DNA of 31,023 bases from a virus, in IMG/VR virus record IMGVR_UViG_3300009703_000070, positions 1 to 31,023 of that record. One strand, given 5' to 3'. Under the pieces are notes generated by a model. The model was not told the origin of the DNA and made no database searches. It was given only the letters and a program-made list of their open reading frames with translations. Every line of letters starts with the position of its first letter. The stretch's first letter is position 1. Positions 15,096 through 22,473 of the stretch are shown here, one piece after another. The translations under genes were made by a program, and so were the position numbers.

Positions 15096-15952
15096 ACATA
15101 ATATTTGGAGCAGGTAAATTTAGTAATGTACATCTTAAGGTATTAAAAGAAAAAGGAATACGTAAAGCTATACTTGCAAAAAAATCATCTTGGACAGATA
15201 AACAAAAACAAGAGTTTAAAAATAAACATGATGACATGAAACTCTTCTTTGATAATCAACCAAATATTTATAATGAAACAATTCATATAGTTACCCCTAG
15301 CAAAACACATGCGAAAGTTTTATACGAAAATAAAAATGCAAAAAAAATTTTTATTGAAAAACCAGCAGTTTTATTTAACTCAGATAGTGATTATATATTA
15401 AGTAATAAAGTAAATGAATTAATATGGCAATATGGATTAGTTGTATATCAAAATGATTGGTTATCACAAACACTACATTATAGAATTAATAAAGGCAAAC
15501 CTTATTCAATAGATTTTACGTATCATGTTAAGAACCCTAATAACGAAGATCACATAACAGAGATAGCAAGTCATGCTATGATACTGTTAAGTAAATGGTG
15601 TAGTGTTAATAGTAAAATTAAATTAAACTTTGAAAGTATTGGTGATCAATATACTGTTTTAAATTTTACAATAGATGACATAAAAGTTCATTTAAATATG
15701 TCAAATGGATTAAGAGATAAAAGTTTTTGGTCATTAAAAATAGACGATGAGTATTTTTCTACAGATAATATAGGACATGCTTTAATGTCAAATACAATGA
15801 ATGTAATGTTAAAAGATTTAAAACCTTTTACTGATTGGTATGAATCTAGTTGGTTAATACATAAGCTTAGATTAATAAAAGATGAAGATTTATATCAAGA
15901 GCATTTGAAAGGATATTATGAAAAGAATAAAGAAACTAGAACCAAGTATTAA
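15092..15952 (+). CDS. Gfo/Idh/MocA-family oxidoreductase
   Basis: 286 residues. The N-terminal Rossmann start (MNIIFGAGKFSNVHL) has a Gly-x-Gly dinucleotide motif, and IHIVTPSKTHAKVLYE followed by FIEKP (Glu89-Lys90-Pro91) is the diagnostic family signature. The C-terminal half would be the substrate-binding beta-sheet domain; it contains ITEIASHAMILL, where the family often has a catalytic His. The usual role is NAD(P)-dependent oxidation or reduction of sugars or nucleotide sugars. Start overlaps the previous stop (ATGA), and the end overlaps the cupin gene by 35 bases. It is a little shorter than typical bacterial members. Confidence 0.75.
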   Translation: MNIIFGAGKFSNVHLKVLKEKGIRKAILAKKSSWTDKQKQEFKNKHDDMKLFFDNQPNIYNETIHIVTPSKTHAKVLYENKNAKKIFIEKPAVLFNSDSDYILSNKVNELIWQYGLVVYQNDWLSQTLHYRINKGKPYSIDFTYHVKNPNNEDHITEIASHAMILLSKWCSVNSKIKLNFESIGDQYTVLNFTIDDIKVHLNMSNGLRDKSFWSLKIDDEYFSTDNIGHALMSNTMNVMLKDLKPFTDWYESSWLIHKLRLIKDEDLYQEHLKGYYEKNKETRTKY

Positions 15953-16298
15953 TCCAGCTACATTTAAAGATGGTAGAGGTATAATACAAACTTACTTTCC
16001 TCAAGATAAAAATATTGTAGAATGGAATTATATAGTTACTTTAAAAGACTCTGTAAGAGGACACCACTATCATAATGAGTTTGATGAGTATGTAATGTTT
16101 GTAGAGGGCGAAGGTGTATATACTGAATATACAGGCGATAAAGAGTATGTAACAACTGTTAGTGCTGGAACTTGTTTATACATACCCTCAGGTGTACCAC
16201 ATACATTTTATCCTACGGCAGATTGTAAAATGGTAGCAATGATTACTAAACGTTGGGATGATTGTAAAGAACCAATAACTAAATTTAAAATAAAATGA
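15918..16298 (+). CDS. Cupin-domain protein, possible sugar isomerase/epimerase
   Basis: 126 residues forming a single cupin barrel. Motif 1 is [20 protein letters not shown], with metal-ligand candidates His50, His52 and Glu57; motif 2 is [12 protein letters not shown] with His95. The N-terminal [11 protein letters not shown] resembles small cupins that act on dTDP- or GDP-linked keto sugars (RmlC/FdtA-like). In a cassette with Gmd it could isomerise or epimerise a 4-keto-6-deoxy sugar. AAAGGA precedes the ATG. It could instead be a small binding cupin with another ligand. Confidence 0.65.
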   Translation: MKRIKKLEPSINPATFKDGRGIIQTYFPQDKNIVEWNYIVTLKDSVRGHHYHNEFDEYVMFVEGEGVYTEYTGDKEYVTTVSAGTCLYIPSGVPHTFYPTADCKMVAMITKRWDDCKEPITKFKIK

Positions 16299-17302
16299 AG
16301 AGAGCTATAATATTTGGTATAACAGGTCAAGATGGTTCTTACTTAGCAGAATTATTATTAAAAAAAGGTTATACAGTTCATGGCGTTATAAGAAGATCAT
16401 CTACTTTTAATACGTCAAGATTAGATCATATCTATCAAGAACCATTTCAAAAAGATAGAAACTTTATACTTCATTATGGGGATGTGACAGACTCTTTATC
16501 AGTATCAAGAATTGTAAAAAATGTACAACCACATGAAATATATAATTTAGCAGCTCAGTCTCACGTTGCAGTATCTTTTGAAATACCTGAATACACAGCA
16601 AACGCAGATGCTATCGGTCCATTAAGAATTTTAGAAGCAATTAAGTATCATGGACTAAAAACAAAATTTTATCAAGCTTGCACCTCAGAAATGTATGGTT
16701 CAAGTCCGTCACCACAAAATGAAAATACACCAATGCATCCAGCAAGTCCTTATGGTGTAGCAAAACTATATGCATATTGGATTACTAAAAACTATAGAGA
16801 TGCGTATGGCATCTTTGCCTGTAATGGAATATTATTTAATCATGAAAGTCCTAGACGTGGTGAAACTTTTGTTACAAAAAAAATAGTTTCTGCATTAACT
16901 AAAATAAGAAATACAGAACCTAAAATATTATATCTTGGAAATCTTAATGCAAAAAGAGATTGGGGTCATGCAAAAGATTATGTTGAGGCAATGTGGTTAA
17001 TGTTACAACAAGATAAACCAGATGACTTTGTTATTGCAACAGGTAAACAATACTCTATAAAAGATTTTGTTAATATGACAGCAGATGAATTAGATATGGA
17101 TATCACTTGGAAAGTTGGAGAGGACGGTGAGGAAAGAGGTTATTATAAAAATAAAGCTGTTGTTCAATGTAGTCAAAAATACATTAGACCTTTAGATGTA
17201 AATACTTTGATGGGTGATGCTACTAAAGCAAAACAAATATTAAAGTGGAAACCTAAACACGATATAAAATCTTTGATAAAGGATATGATAAACAATGCTT
17301 AA
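16295..17302 (+). CDS. gmd: GDP-mannose 4,6-dehydratase
   Basis: 335 residues of extended SDR fold. It converts GDP-mannose to GDP-4-keto-6-deoxymannose, the precursor of GDP-fucose, GDP-rhamnose and GDP-perosamine. Seen: the NADP-binding [15 protein letters not shown] (residues 8-22), the family-typical [15 protein letters not shown] (33-47), the catalytic Ser131/Glu132 in QACTSEMYG, Tyr153-x-x-x-Lys157 in SPYGVAK, and [17 protein letters not shown]. The motif match is high enough to name the enzyme. It is coupled by overlaps to the cupin upstream and the SDR downstream. Phage-encoded Gmd is known in marine T4-like phages. Confidence 0.92.
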   Translation: MKRAIIFGITGQDGSYLAELLLKKGYTVHGVIRRSSTFNTSRLDHIYQEPFQKDRNFILHYGDVTDSLSVSRIVKNVQPHEIYNLAAQSHVAVSFEIPEYTANADAIGPLRILEAIKYHGLKTKFYQACTSEMYGSSPSPQNENTPMHPASPYGVAKLYAYWITKNYRDAYGIFACNGILFNHESPRRGETFVTKKIVSALTKIRNTEPKILYLGNLNAKRDWGHAKDYVEAMWLMLQQDKPDDFVIATGKQYSIKDFVNMTADELDMDITWKVGEDGEERGYYKNKAVVQCSQKYIRPLDVNTLMGDATKAKQILKWKPKHDIKSLIKDMINNA

Positions 17303-18185
17303 TATAGTAATGACAGGTGGAAATGGATTTTTATTAGGAAATTATATTAAAGATTATAATCATAATTTTATTGCACCTAAAAGTACAGAGGTTAATTGGG
17401 TTACAGGTAAAGGTATTGATACTTTACCAGATAAACCAGATGTCTTTATTCATAGTGCTGCGATATATGGTGGATTACCTTTTAATCAAAACAATCCAAA
17501 AAGAGTGTTATTAGACAATACTAAAATGAGTGTAAATGTATTTGAATATATTTTTAAAGCAAAACCAAAAAAAGTTATAATGATAGGGAGTTGTTGTGCA
17601 TATCCAAATAGAGATGAAAAATTTACAGAGGATATGTTAGGAGAAGGTAGACCACAAAGTACAGTTGAGTTATACGCAATGAGTAAATTATGGCATTTAG
17701 CTGCGTGTGAGCGTTTAGTAGATGATTGGACTTGTTTAGTATTAGCAAATATGTATGGTTTAGGTGAGATATATAAACATGAAGAGTCCTCACACGTTAT
17801 TGGTTCAATAACAAAAAAGATAATGAAAGCAAAAGAGGATAATACGGATGTTCAATTACTAGGAACTGGCACACCTACAAGACCTTTAGTATATGTGAAA
17901 GATGTATGCGATGTTATAGATTTTTTTGCTACAAGTCGTTATACACCAAATGGTGCATATAACGTTGGAGAGGAAGAAGGCATTACTATAAAAGAAATGG
18001 CAGAAACTATAGCAGATGTATTACAATATAAAGGTAAAATTTTATGGGGAGACCCTAAAGATAATGGTTCATTACATAGAGCTATGAATTATGATAAGTT
18101 AAATAAAATACATCCTTATAGAATAAGGACTACATTAAGAGAAGGTTTAAATGAAAGTATTAGTTTTATCAGCTCACCCAGATGA
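17295..18185 (+). CDS. GDP-L-fucose synthase-like SDR epimerase/reductase
   Basis: 296 residues. Cofactor loop TGGNGFLLG (7-15), then GSCCAYP (98-104), where the Ser99/Cys101 spacing matches the active-site Ser and Cys of GDP-fucose synthase, and the Tyr127-x-x-x-Lys131 pair in [16 protein letters not shown] and [11 protein letters not shown] also match that family. Next to Gmd, the likely product is GDP-L-fucose or a close 6-deoxyhexose. It overlaps gmd by 8 bases and the deacetylase by 35. Sequence length is slightly below E. coli Fcl. A related 4-reductase activity is possible. Confidence 0.82.
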   Translation: MLNIVMTGGNGFLLGNYIKDYNHNFIAPKSTEVNWVTGKGIDTLPDKPDVFIHSAAIYGGLPFNQNNPKRVLLDNTKMSVNVFEYIFKAKPKKVIMIGSCCAYPNRDEKFTEDMLGEGRPQSTVELYAMSKLWHLAACERLVDDWTCLVLANMYGLGEIYKHEESSHVIGSITKKIMKAKEDNTDVQLLGTGTPTRPLVYVKDVCDVIDFFATSRYTPNGAYNVGEEEGITIKEMAETIADVLQYKGKILWGDPKDNGSLHRAMNYDKLNKIHPYRIRTTLREGLNESISFISSPR

Positions 18186-18729
18186 TTTAGAATTATCTTG
18201 TGGTGGTACAATTTCTAAAATGAAATCTATGGGTGCAACTATAGATAATTTTATTCTTTGTCCTTATCAAGATCATAAAAAATATCTAACTACAACATCA
18301 GCAATATTAGGATTTAACCCAATACTAAACGAGGAAAAAGAAAGACCAAAACTAGATCATAACTTAATAGGTAAAATAGAAAAACAATTAGATATGCCAA
18401 GTTATGATTTACTTATAACTCATTGGAAAGAAGATTGGCATCAAGACCATAGAATATGTCATGATGTAGCAAATACATTAAGACGTAAACAACCATTAGA
18501 AGTTTGGTATATGAATGCTTTTACTTATTGTCAAAAATATACTACTTTTGAAGCAAATGTATTTTCTGATATATCAAATCATTTTATAAACAAAAGAAAA
18601 GCAATAGAATGCTATAAGAACGTAAACTCTAGATGGGTTGATGATGTTGAGGCCATGTCTAAATTTAGAGGTTCTTTTATTAACGTAGAACACGCAGAGG
18701 TCTTTAAAGCAGATACTATATTGTTCTAA
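18151..18729 (+). CDS. PIG-L/LmbE-family deacetylase
   Basis: 192 residues. The N-terminal [13 protein letters not shown] (8-20) gives the family's zinc-binding His9 and Asp12 with catalytic Asp11, and HWKEDWHQDHR (91-101) supplies the third ligand His100. Members remove N-acetyl groups from GlcNAc-containing glycolipids, mycothiol precursors or polysaccharides. As the last gene of the sugar cassette it may modify an amino sugar on the host surface or on a phage-made glycan. AGAGAAGG lies before the ATG. The protein is a little shorter than typical members but the motifs are intact. Confidence 0.82.
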   Translation: MKVLVLSAHPDDLELSCGGTISKMKSMGATIDNFILCPYQDHKKYLTTTSAILGFNPILNEEKERPKLDHNLIGKIEKQLDMPSYDLLITHWKEDWHQDHRICHDVANTLRRKQPLEVWYMNAFTYCQKYTTFEANVFSDISNHFINKRKAIECYKNVNSRWVDDVEAMSKFRGSFINVEHAEVFKADTILF

Positions 18730-18740
18730 TAAATATATCT

Positions 18741-19022
18741 ATGGATTTATTTTTTACACTTCTAGTCGAATTTGGATTACCTGTAGCATCAGCTACAGTA
18801 ATGGGAGTTTTCATATACATCATTCTTAAATACATATTAGATTCAGTAATAGGTCAAGTTAATAGTATTCATGGTATCATCATGGGATTGGATAATAGAA
18901 TAAAAACAATGAACAATGACATGATAAAACTAGACGTACAGATATCAGAGGCATTAGACTTAAAACAAGATGAGGACAGAATCGCTAGAGCAGATGGTAA
19001 GACAGATGCACGAAAGGATTAA
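18741..19022 (+). CDS. Membrane/coiled-coil protein, copy 1 of tandem pair
   Basis: 93 residues: an N-terminal membrane segment (residues about 5-30, VEFGLPVASATVMGVFIYIIL) and a cytoplasmic or periplasmic helical domain (GLDNRIKTMNNDMIKLDVQI). It aligns without gaps to the next gene over about 70 residues, sharing MGxFIYxIxK, GLxxRI and NDxIxL. The arrangement suggests tandem duplication and a hetero-oligomeric membrane complex. It lies between the sugar cassette and the curli-like cluster. An AATAAATA at 18728-18735 is too close to the start codon to serve as its promoter. Holin is possible but unsupported. Confidence 0.6.
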   Translation: MDLFFTLLVEFGLPVASATVMGVFIYIILKYILDSVIGQVNSIHGIIMGLDNRIKTMNNDMIKLDVQISEALDLKQDEDRIARADGKTDARKD

Positions 19023-19270
19023 TGACAGTTGTTGAAATACTAAATCAATATGGATTTGCCACACTAGCAGCTGTGGCTATGGGATACTTTATATATTTCA
19101 TATACAAATTTACTACAGAAAATATCAAGAAAAAGTTAAGTGAGGCAAATGTCGCACTAATTGGATTACTAGACAGAATTAGAATGCTTGATAATGACTT
19201 AATTAGACTACGATCTAAGTTACAGACAGCAAGACAGATCAAAGAAAATCAAAAAAAGAAAAAAGATTAA
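19022..19270 (+). CDS. Membrane/coiled-coil protein, copy 2 of tandem pair
   Basis: 82 residues, start overlapping the previous stop (TAATG). Membrane segment at residues about 10-30 (GFATLAAVAMGYFIYFIYKF), then a charged helical region (LLDRIRMLDNDLIRLRSKL) and a Lys-rich tail. It is clearly paralogous to the gene before it, with the same motif spacing but little sequence identity outside the shared positions. The two are translationally coupled, consistent with a fixed stoichiometry. The intergenic gap to CsgF is only 27 bases, so they may be transcribed with the curli-like genes. Function unknown. Confidence 0.6.
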   Translation: MTVVEILNQYGFATLAAVAMGYFIYFIYKFTTENIKKKLSEANVALIGLLDRIRMLDNDLIRLRSKLQTARQIKENQKKKKD

Positions 19271-19297
19271 TCACCCATTTTCCTAAATAATAGTACT

Positions 19298-19780
19298 ATG
19301 AAAACACTTAATATGGTGTTTATGGGCCTATTGTTTTATGTGTTTTCGACTTCCATAATCACAGCTTCAGAATTGGTACATGAATTTAAGAACCCGTCAT
19401 TTAGTGGTAATGGGTATTCTAGTCATGTATTATCTATTGAACAATTACAATTCAATAGAAAAAAAGAAATAAAAGATGATGAAAAATCTGCAGCTGCAGC
19501 CGCAGAAAGAAAAGCGAATAATACTACTATCAATAAGTTTATTAAGAACGTTGAAAGTAGAATATATGCAAACTTATCAAAACAGTTAGTAGATAATATG
19601 TTTGGTACAAGTTGCGATAGTAGCACAACAACTTGCCCGACAAGTGGTACTGCTAATGTAGAGGGTTCTACGATATATTGGGTAAAGGACTCATCTACTG
19701 AAATAATTACACTAACGATTACAGACCCAAATGGTAATGTAACCACAATGTCTGTACCATTAGGTGACTTTAACTTTTAA
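19298..19780 (+). CDS. CsgF-like curli assembly protein
   Basis: 160 residues. A signal peptide (1-23, ending IITA) leads to a mature N-terminus, SELVHEFKNPSFSGNGYSS, which matches E. coli CsgF's FRNPNFGGNP segment, the part that inserts into the CsgG pore. A following SIEQLQFNRKK matches CsgF's NSAQAQN region. An Ala/Lys/Asp-rich linker, a helical part and a C-terminal beta hairpin (ITLTITDPNGNVTTMSV) complete the CsgF layout. It is 22 residues longer than E. coli CsgF, and has a Cys pair (Cys106, Cys113) in the extra part. It lies directly before csgG, and would act at the outer membrane. Confidence 0.82.
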   Translation: MKTLNMVFMGLLFYVFSTSIITASELVHEFKNPSFSGNGYSSHVLSIEQLQFNRKKEIKDDEKSAAAAAERKANNTTINKFIKNVESRIYANLSKQLVDNMFGTSCDSSTTTCPTSGTANVEGSTIYWVKDSSTEIITLTITDPNGNVTTMSVPLGDFNF

Positions 19781-19786
19781 GGATAT

Positions 19787-20623
19787 ATGAAATTATTATT
19801 AGTTTTATTATTAGGATTTATATTGTCAGGTTGTGCGTCAACTCAATCTAATAAAATAAAACATGGTGCTGAACCTTATATTGAGGGAACAACAACACTT
19901 GAGAAGTTAAAAGAAATACCTGATTTAGATCAACCGCAGATAACAATTGCGGTATACGAATTTACAGACCAGACAGGTCAGAGAAAACCAAACCCAAACT
20001 TTTCTCAACTGTCAACTGCTGTGACGCAAGGACCAGATGTCTGGGTCATAAGTGCTTTGAAATCAGTCAGTAATGGCGATTGGTTCAAAGTGGTAGAAAG
20101 AAAAGGATTGTCAAATCTAGTCAAAGAAAGACAATTGATTAGATCAACAAGAGAGTTATATGATGGCGAGAGAGATAATGTTTTAAAACCATTAGTCTTC
20201 GCTGGATTAATTGTTGAAGGTGGTATTGTAGGATATGACAGCAATGTTGCAAGTGGTGGCGTTGGTGCAAGATATTTTGGAATAGGACTAAGTGAACAAT
20301 ATCGTACAGACCAAGTAACAGTTTCGTTAAGACTCGTTGCAGTACAAACAGGTGAGATATTATTATCTGTTTCAGCAACAAAAACAATTGCTAGTTATAG
20401 TAAGGGTGGTGATGTATTCAGATTTTTAGATATGAGCACAAAAGCATTAGAGTTTGAATCAGGTCAAGCAACAAATGAACCTGTTAATTATGCAATAAGA
20501 ACAACAATAGAACACGCTGTACTACAAATGATATATGAAGGTGTTAATAAAAAATTATGGAAAATGGAAGGCGTTAAATCAATAATAACTGAGCCTAAAA
20601 TTTCAGGTTCAATAAGAGGATAA
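19787..20623 (+). CDS. CsgG-like outer-membrane curli secretion channel lipoprotein
   Basis: 278 residues, one more than E. coli CsgG. A lipoprotein signal ends in LSGC (Cys16). Conserved CsgG stretches include VYEFTDQTGQRKPNP (56-70), FKVVERKGLSNLVKERQLIR (100-119), GYDSNVASGGVGARYFGIG (149-167) and TGEILLSVSATKTI (188-201). It should form a multimeric beta-barrel pore that exports unfolded amyloid subunits. In the pore constriction loop, E. coli Tyr51, Asn55 and Phe56 align to Asn69, Gln74 and Leu75 with one extra residue, so gating may differ. The gap to CsgF is only 6 bases. No CsgE is visible nearby. Confidence 0.92.
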   Translation: MKLLLVLLLGFILSGCASTQSNKIKHGAEPYIEGTTTLEKLKEIPDLDQPQITIAVYEFTDQTGQRKPNPNFSQLSTAVTQGPDVWVISALKSVSNGDWFKVVERKGLSNLVKERQLIRSTRELYDGERDNVLKPLVFAGLIVEGGIVGYDSNVASGGVGARYFGIGLSEQYRTDQVTVSLRLVAVQTGEILLSVSATKTIASYSKGGDVFRFLDMSTKALEFESGQATNEPVNYAIRTTIEHAVLQMIYEGVNKKLWKMEGVKSIITEPKISGSIRG

Positions 20624-20626
20624 AAC

Positions 20627-21310
20627 ATGAAAACATTAATTAAATTCGTTATGTGTTTGATGATGTTTTCGCCAGTATTGGCAAACGATATTTATGTTAC
20701 ACAATCAGGTAATACTTTAACTTTTGATGTATTGCAAGATGGTCAAAATAACACAATAGGTTCATCTGGTACACCATCAACTGTAACAGGTGCTACTACA
20801 AATATGAACATTGACCAAATTGGTAACTCTAACGTATTAACCTTTGATATTAATGGTGCATCATATACAGGTACATTTAGCACGACTGGTAACAGTAACG
20901 ATATTGATTTAAAATGTGATAGTGGTGGGTCTAACTCATCGTGTGCTAACGTTACAGCATCAATTGTATGGGTTGGTTCATCTAACGATATTGATATAGA
21001 TGTTGGTGAAACTTCAGATGCAACAGGTGCTACAATTAATATATCAGGTGCATCTGGTAGTGACTCAAATGTTGTGGCTGGAACAATAGATGGTACAAGT
21101 GTTATCTTTACTTTATCAGTAAACGGTGACACAAATAATTTCTTGGTTGATATAGACGGAGATGGTGATAGTATAGGTCACACTTACATACACACTCATA
21201 CGGGTTCTATTGCAGATGTAGATATTACACAATCAGGTATCTACGATAATATGATTACTTTAACAACAAGTGGTGATAACCACAATATCGATATTATACA
21301 GAGAGACTAA
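20627..21310 (+). CDS. Secreted curlin-repeat (amyloid-like) protein, short
   Basis: 227 residues. A signal peptide ends at SPVLA (residue 19). The mature protein has irregular curlin-type strands with Asn, Gln and Gly at turns: VTQSGNTLTFDVLQDGQNN (24-42), MNIDQIGNSNVLTFDI (60-75) and VDITQSGIYDNMITL with IDIIQRD (198-227). The middle is Ser/Gly/Asp-rich with two Cys residues (97, 106). Such repeats form cross-beta amyloid fibres in CsgA and CsgB. Starting 4 bases after the CsgG-like gene, it is the natural export substrate. Repeat regularity is lower than in CsgA, so a nucleator (CsgB-like) role is also possible. Confidence 0.75.
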   Translation: MKTLIKFVMCLMMFSPVLANDIYVTQSGNTLTFDVLQDGQNNTIGSSGTPSTVTGATTNMNIDQIGNSNVLTFDINGASYTGTFSTTGNSNDIDLKCDSGGSNSSCANVTASIVWVGSSNDIDIDVGETSDATGATINISGASGSDSNVVAGTIDGTSVIFTLSVNGDTNNFLVDIDGDGDSIGHTYIHTHTGSIADVDITQSGIYDNMITLTTSGDNHNIDIIQRD

Positions 21311-21311
21311 T

Positions 21312-21416
21312 ATGGGTACATTAACATTTATATTATTTGTAGGAATGGTAATATATGCGGCTCGTAAGTTTTATACTTGGGTTCATACTCTTAACCCTTA
21401 TATCTTTACAAAGTAG
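21312..21416 (+). CDS. Possible 34-residue membrane peptide
   Basis: A short ORF starting 2 bases after the curlin stop and ending inside the FecR gene in another frame. Residues 4-16 (LTFILFVGMVIYA) are hydrophobic enough for a membrane segment. There is no clear ribosome binding site beyond AGAGA. It may be a real coupling peptide that carries ribosomes to the FecR start, or a chance frame. Low certainty. Confidence 0.3.
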   Translation: MGTLTFILFVGMVIYAARKFYTWVHTLNPYIFTK

Positions 21417-22473
21417 TCTTGCATCTATAGGTCAAGTTTCTTTATACGAAGGTAATGCAGCTATCGATAGAAAAGATGGTGATCAAGGTATTACCGTAGA
21501 AAAAAATTTAGATGTATTTTCATATGATACTGTAAAGACAGGTAATGGTAAAGTTGGTATAGAATTTATCGATAATACTAGAGTTGATGTTACTGAACAT
21601 TCTAAACTTCTTATTGATGAATTTGTTTATGACCCAAATACTAAAAAAGGTAAACTTTCATTAAAAGCAAAACTAGGCACAGTAAGATATGCCTCAGGTC
21701 AAATTGCAAAAAACTCAGCAACAGATGTATTAATAACAACACCAACAGCTACGATTGGTGTTCGTGGTACTGATTTTACAATGACGATAGATGAGATAGG
21801 TTCATCTACAATTATTCTTTTACCAAGTTGTGATACAAATGGCAATTGTTTTGTAGGTGAGATTAGTGTTGAGTCAGATGCAGGTCAAGTAATATTAAAT
21901 CAAGCATTTCAAGCAACAGTGGTTGATACAGTTTCTAGTAAACCATTAACACCTGTACTTTTAGAGTTAGATGAAGAAATGATTGGTAATTTGTTAATTG
22001 TATCTAAACCAGCTGCAATAGAACAAATGCAAAATGAAGAGGGATTAAATGAAGTCGCAGATGCTTTAGATATTGATTTCTTACAATTTGATGATTTAGA
22101 AGTAGATCATCTTGAAGAAGATGAAAGTCAATTTGCAACAGGTCTTGACATAGATTTTTTAGAACAAAACTTTTTAGCAGATATCTTAGCACAAATTAAC
22201 AAAGAATTAGCAAAGTCAATGAGGTCAGAATTTGAGAAACAAAAATCAGTTGGTGATATTCAACTAGGAAAAAATACTGAGACTGGTGTTATAATATTAG
22301 ATGAAGACCCTCAATGGGTATGGATAAGAGAAGATGCAAGTGGTTCATATATAGAATTAAGACTTGATAAAGAGTATGGTTATGTTCTAAATATAATTCA
22401 AGGGGAGTTTGAACAATACGATTTCGAACTAGGAGGCGTGGATAATGCGATCACCATACAACAAATTAATTAG
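21355..22473 (+). CDS. FecR-domain exported protein
   Basis: 372 residues. A signal peptide (about 1-24, ending SSLA) predicts export. A FecR domain spans about 55-145: YDTVKTGNGKVGIEFID, then TRVDVTEHSKLLIDEF, and TTPTATIGVRGTDFTM (128-143), the family's signature. An acidic repetitive part around 225-275 contains two similar ALDIDFLQF/GLDIDFLEQ segments. The last 30 residues (NIIQGEFEQYDF, then DNAITIQQIN) resemble a curlin repeat. FecR-domain proteins are often encoded next to CHASE2 cyclases in bacteria, as here. It may act as a periplasmic sensor, cap or adaptor. Overlaps the next gene by 29 bases. Confidence 0.82.
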   Translation: MRLVSFILGFILLTLISLQSSLASIGQVSLYEGNAAIDRKDGDQGITVEKNLDVFSYDTVKTGNGKVGIEFIDNTRVDVTEHSKLLIDEFVYDPNTKKGKLSLKAKLGTVRYASGQIAKNSATDVLITTPTATIGVRGTDFTMTIDEIGSSTIILLPSCDTNGNCFVGEISVESDAGQVILNQAFQATVVDTVSSKPLTPVLLELDEEMIGNLLIVSKPAAIEQMQNEEGLNEVADALDIDFLQFDDLEVDHLEEDESQFATGLDIDFLEQNFLADILAQINKELAKSMRSEFEKQKSVGDIQLGKNTETGVIILDEDPQWVWIREDASGSYIELRLDKEYGYVLNIIQGEFEQYDFELGGVDNAITIQQIN

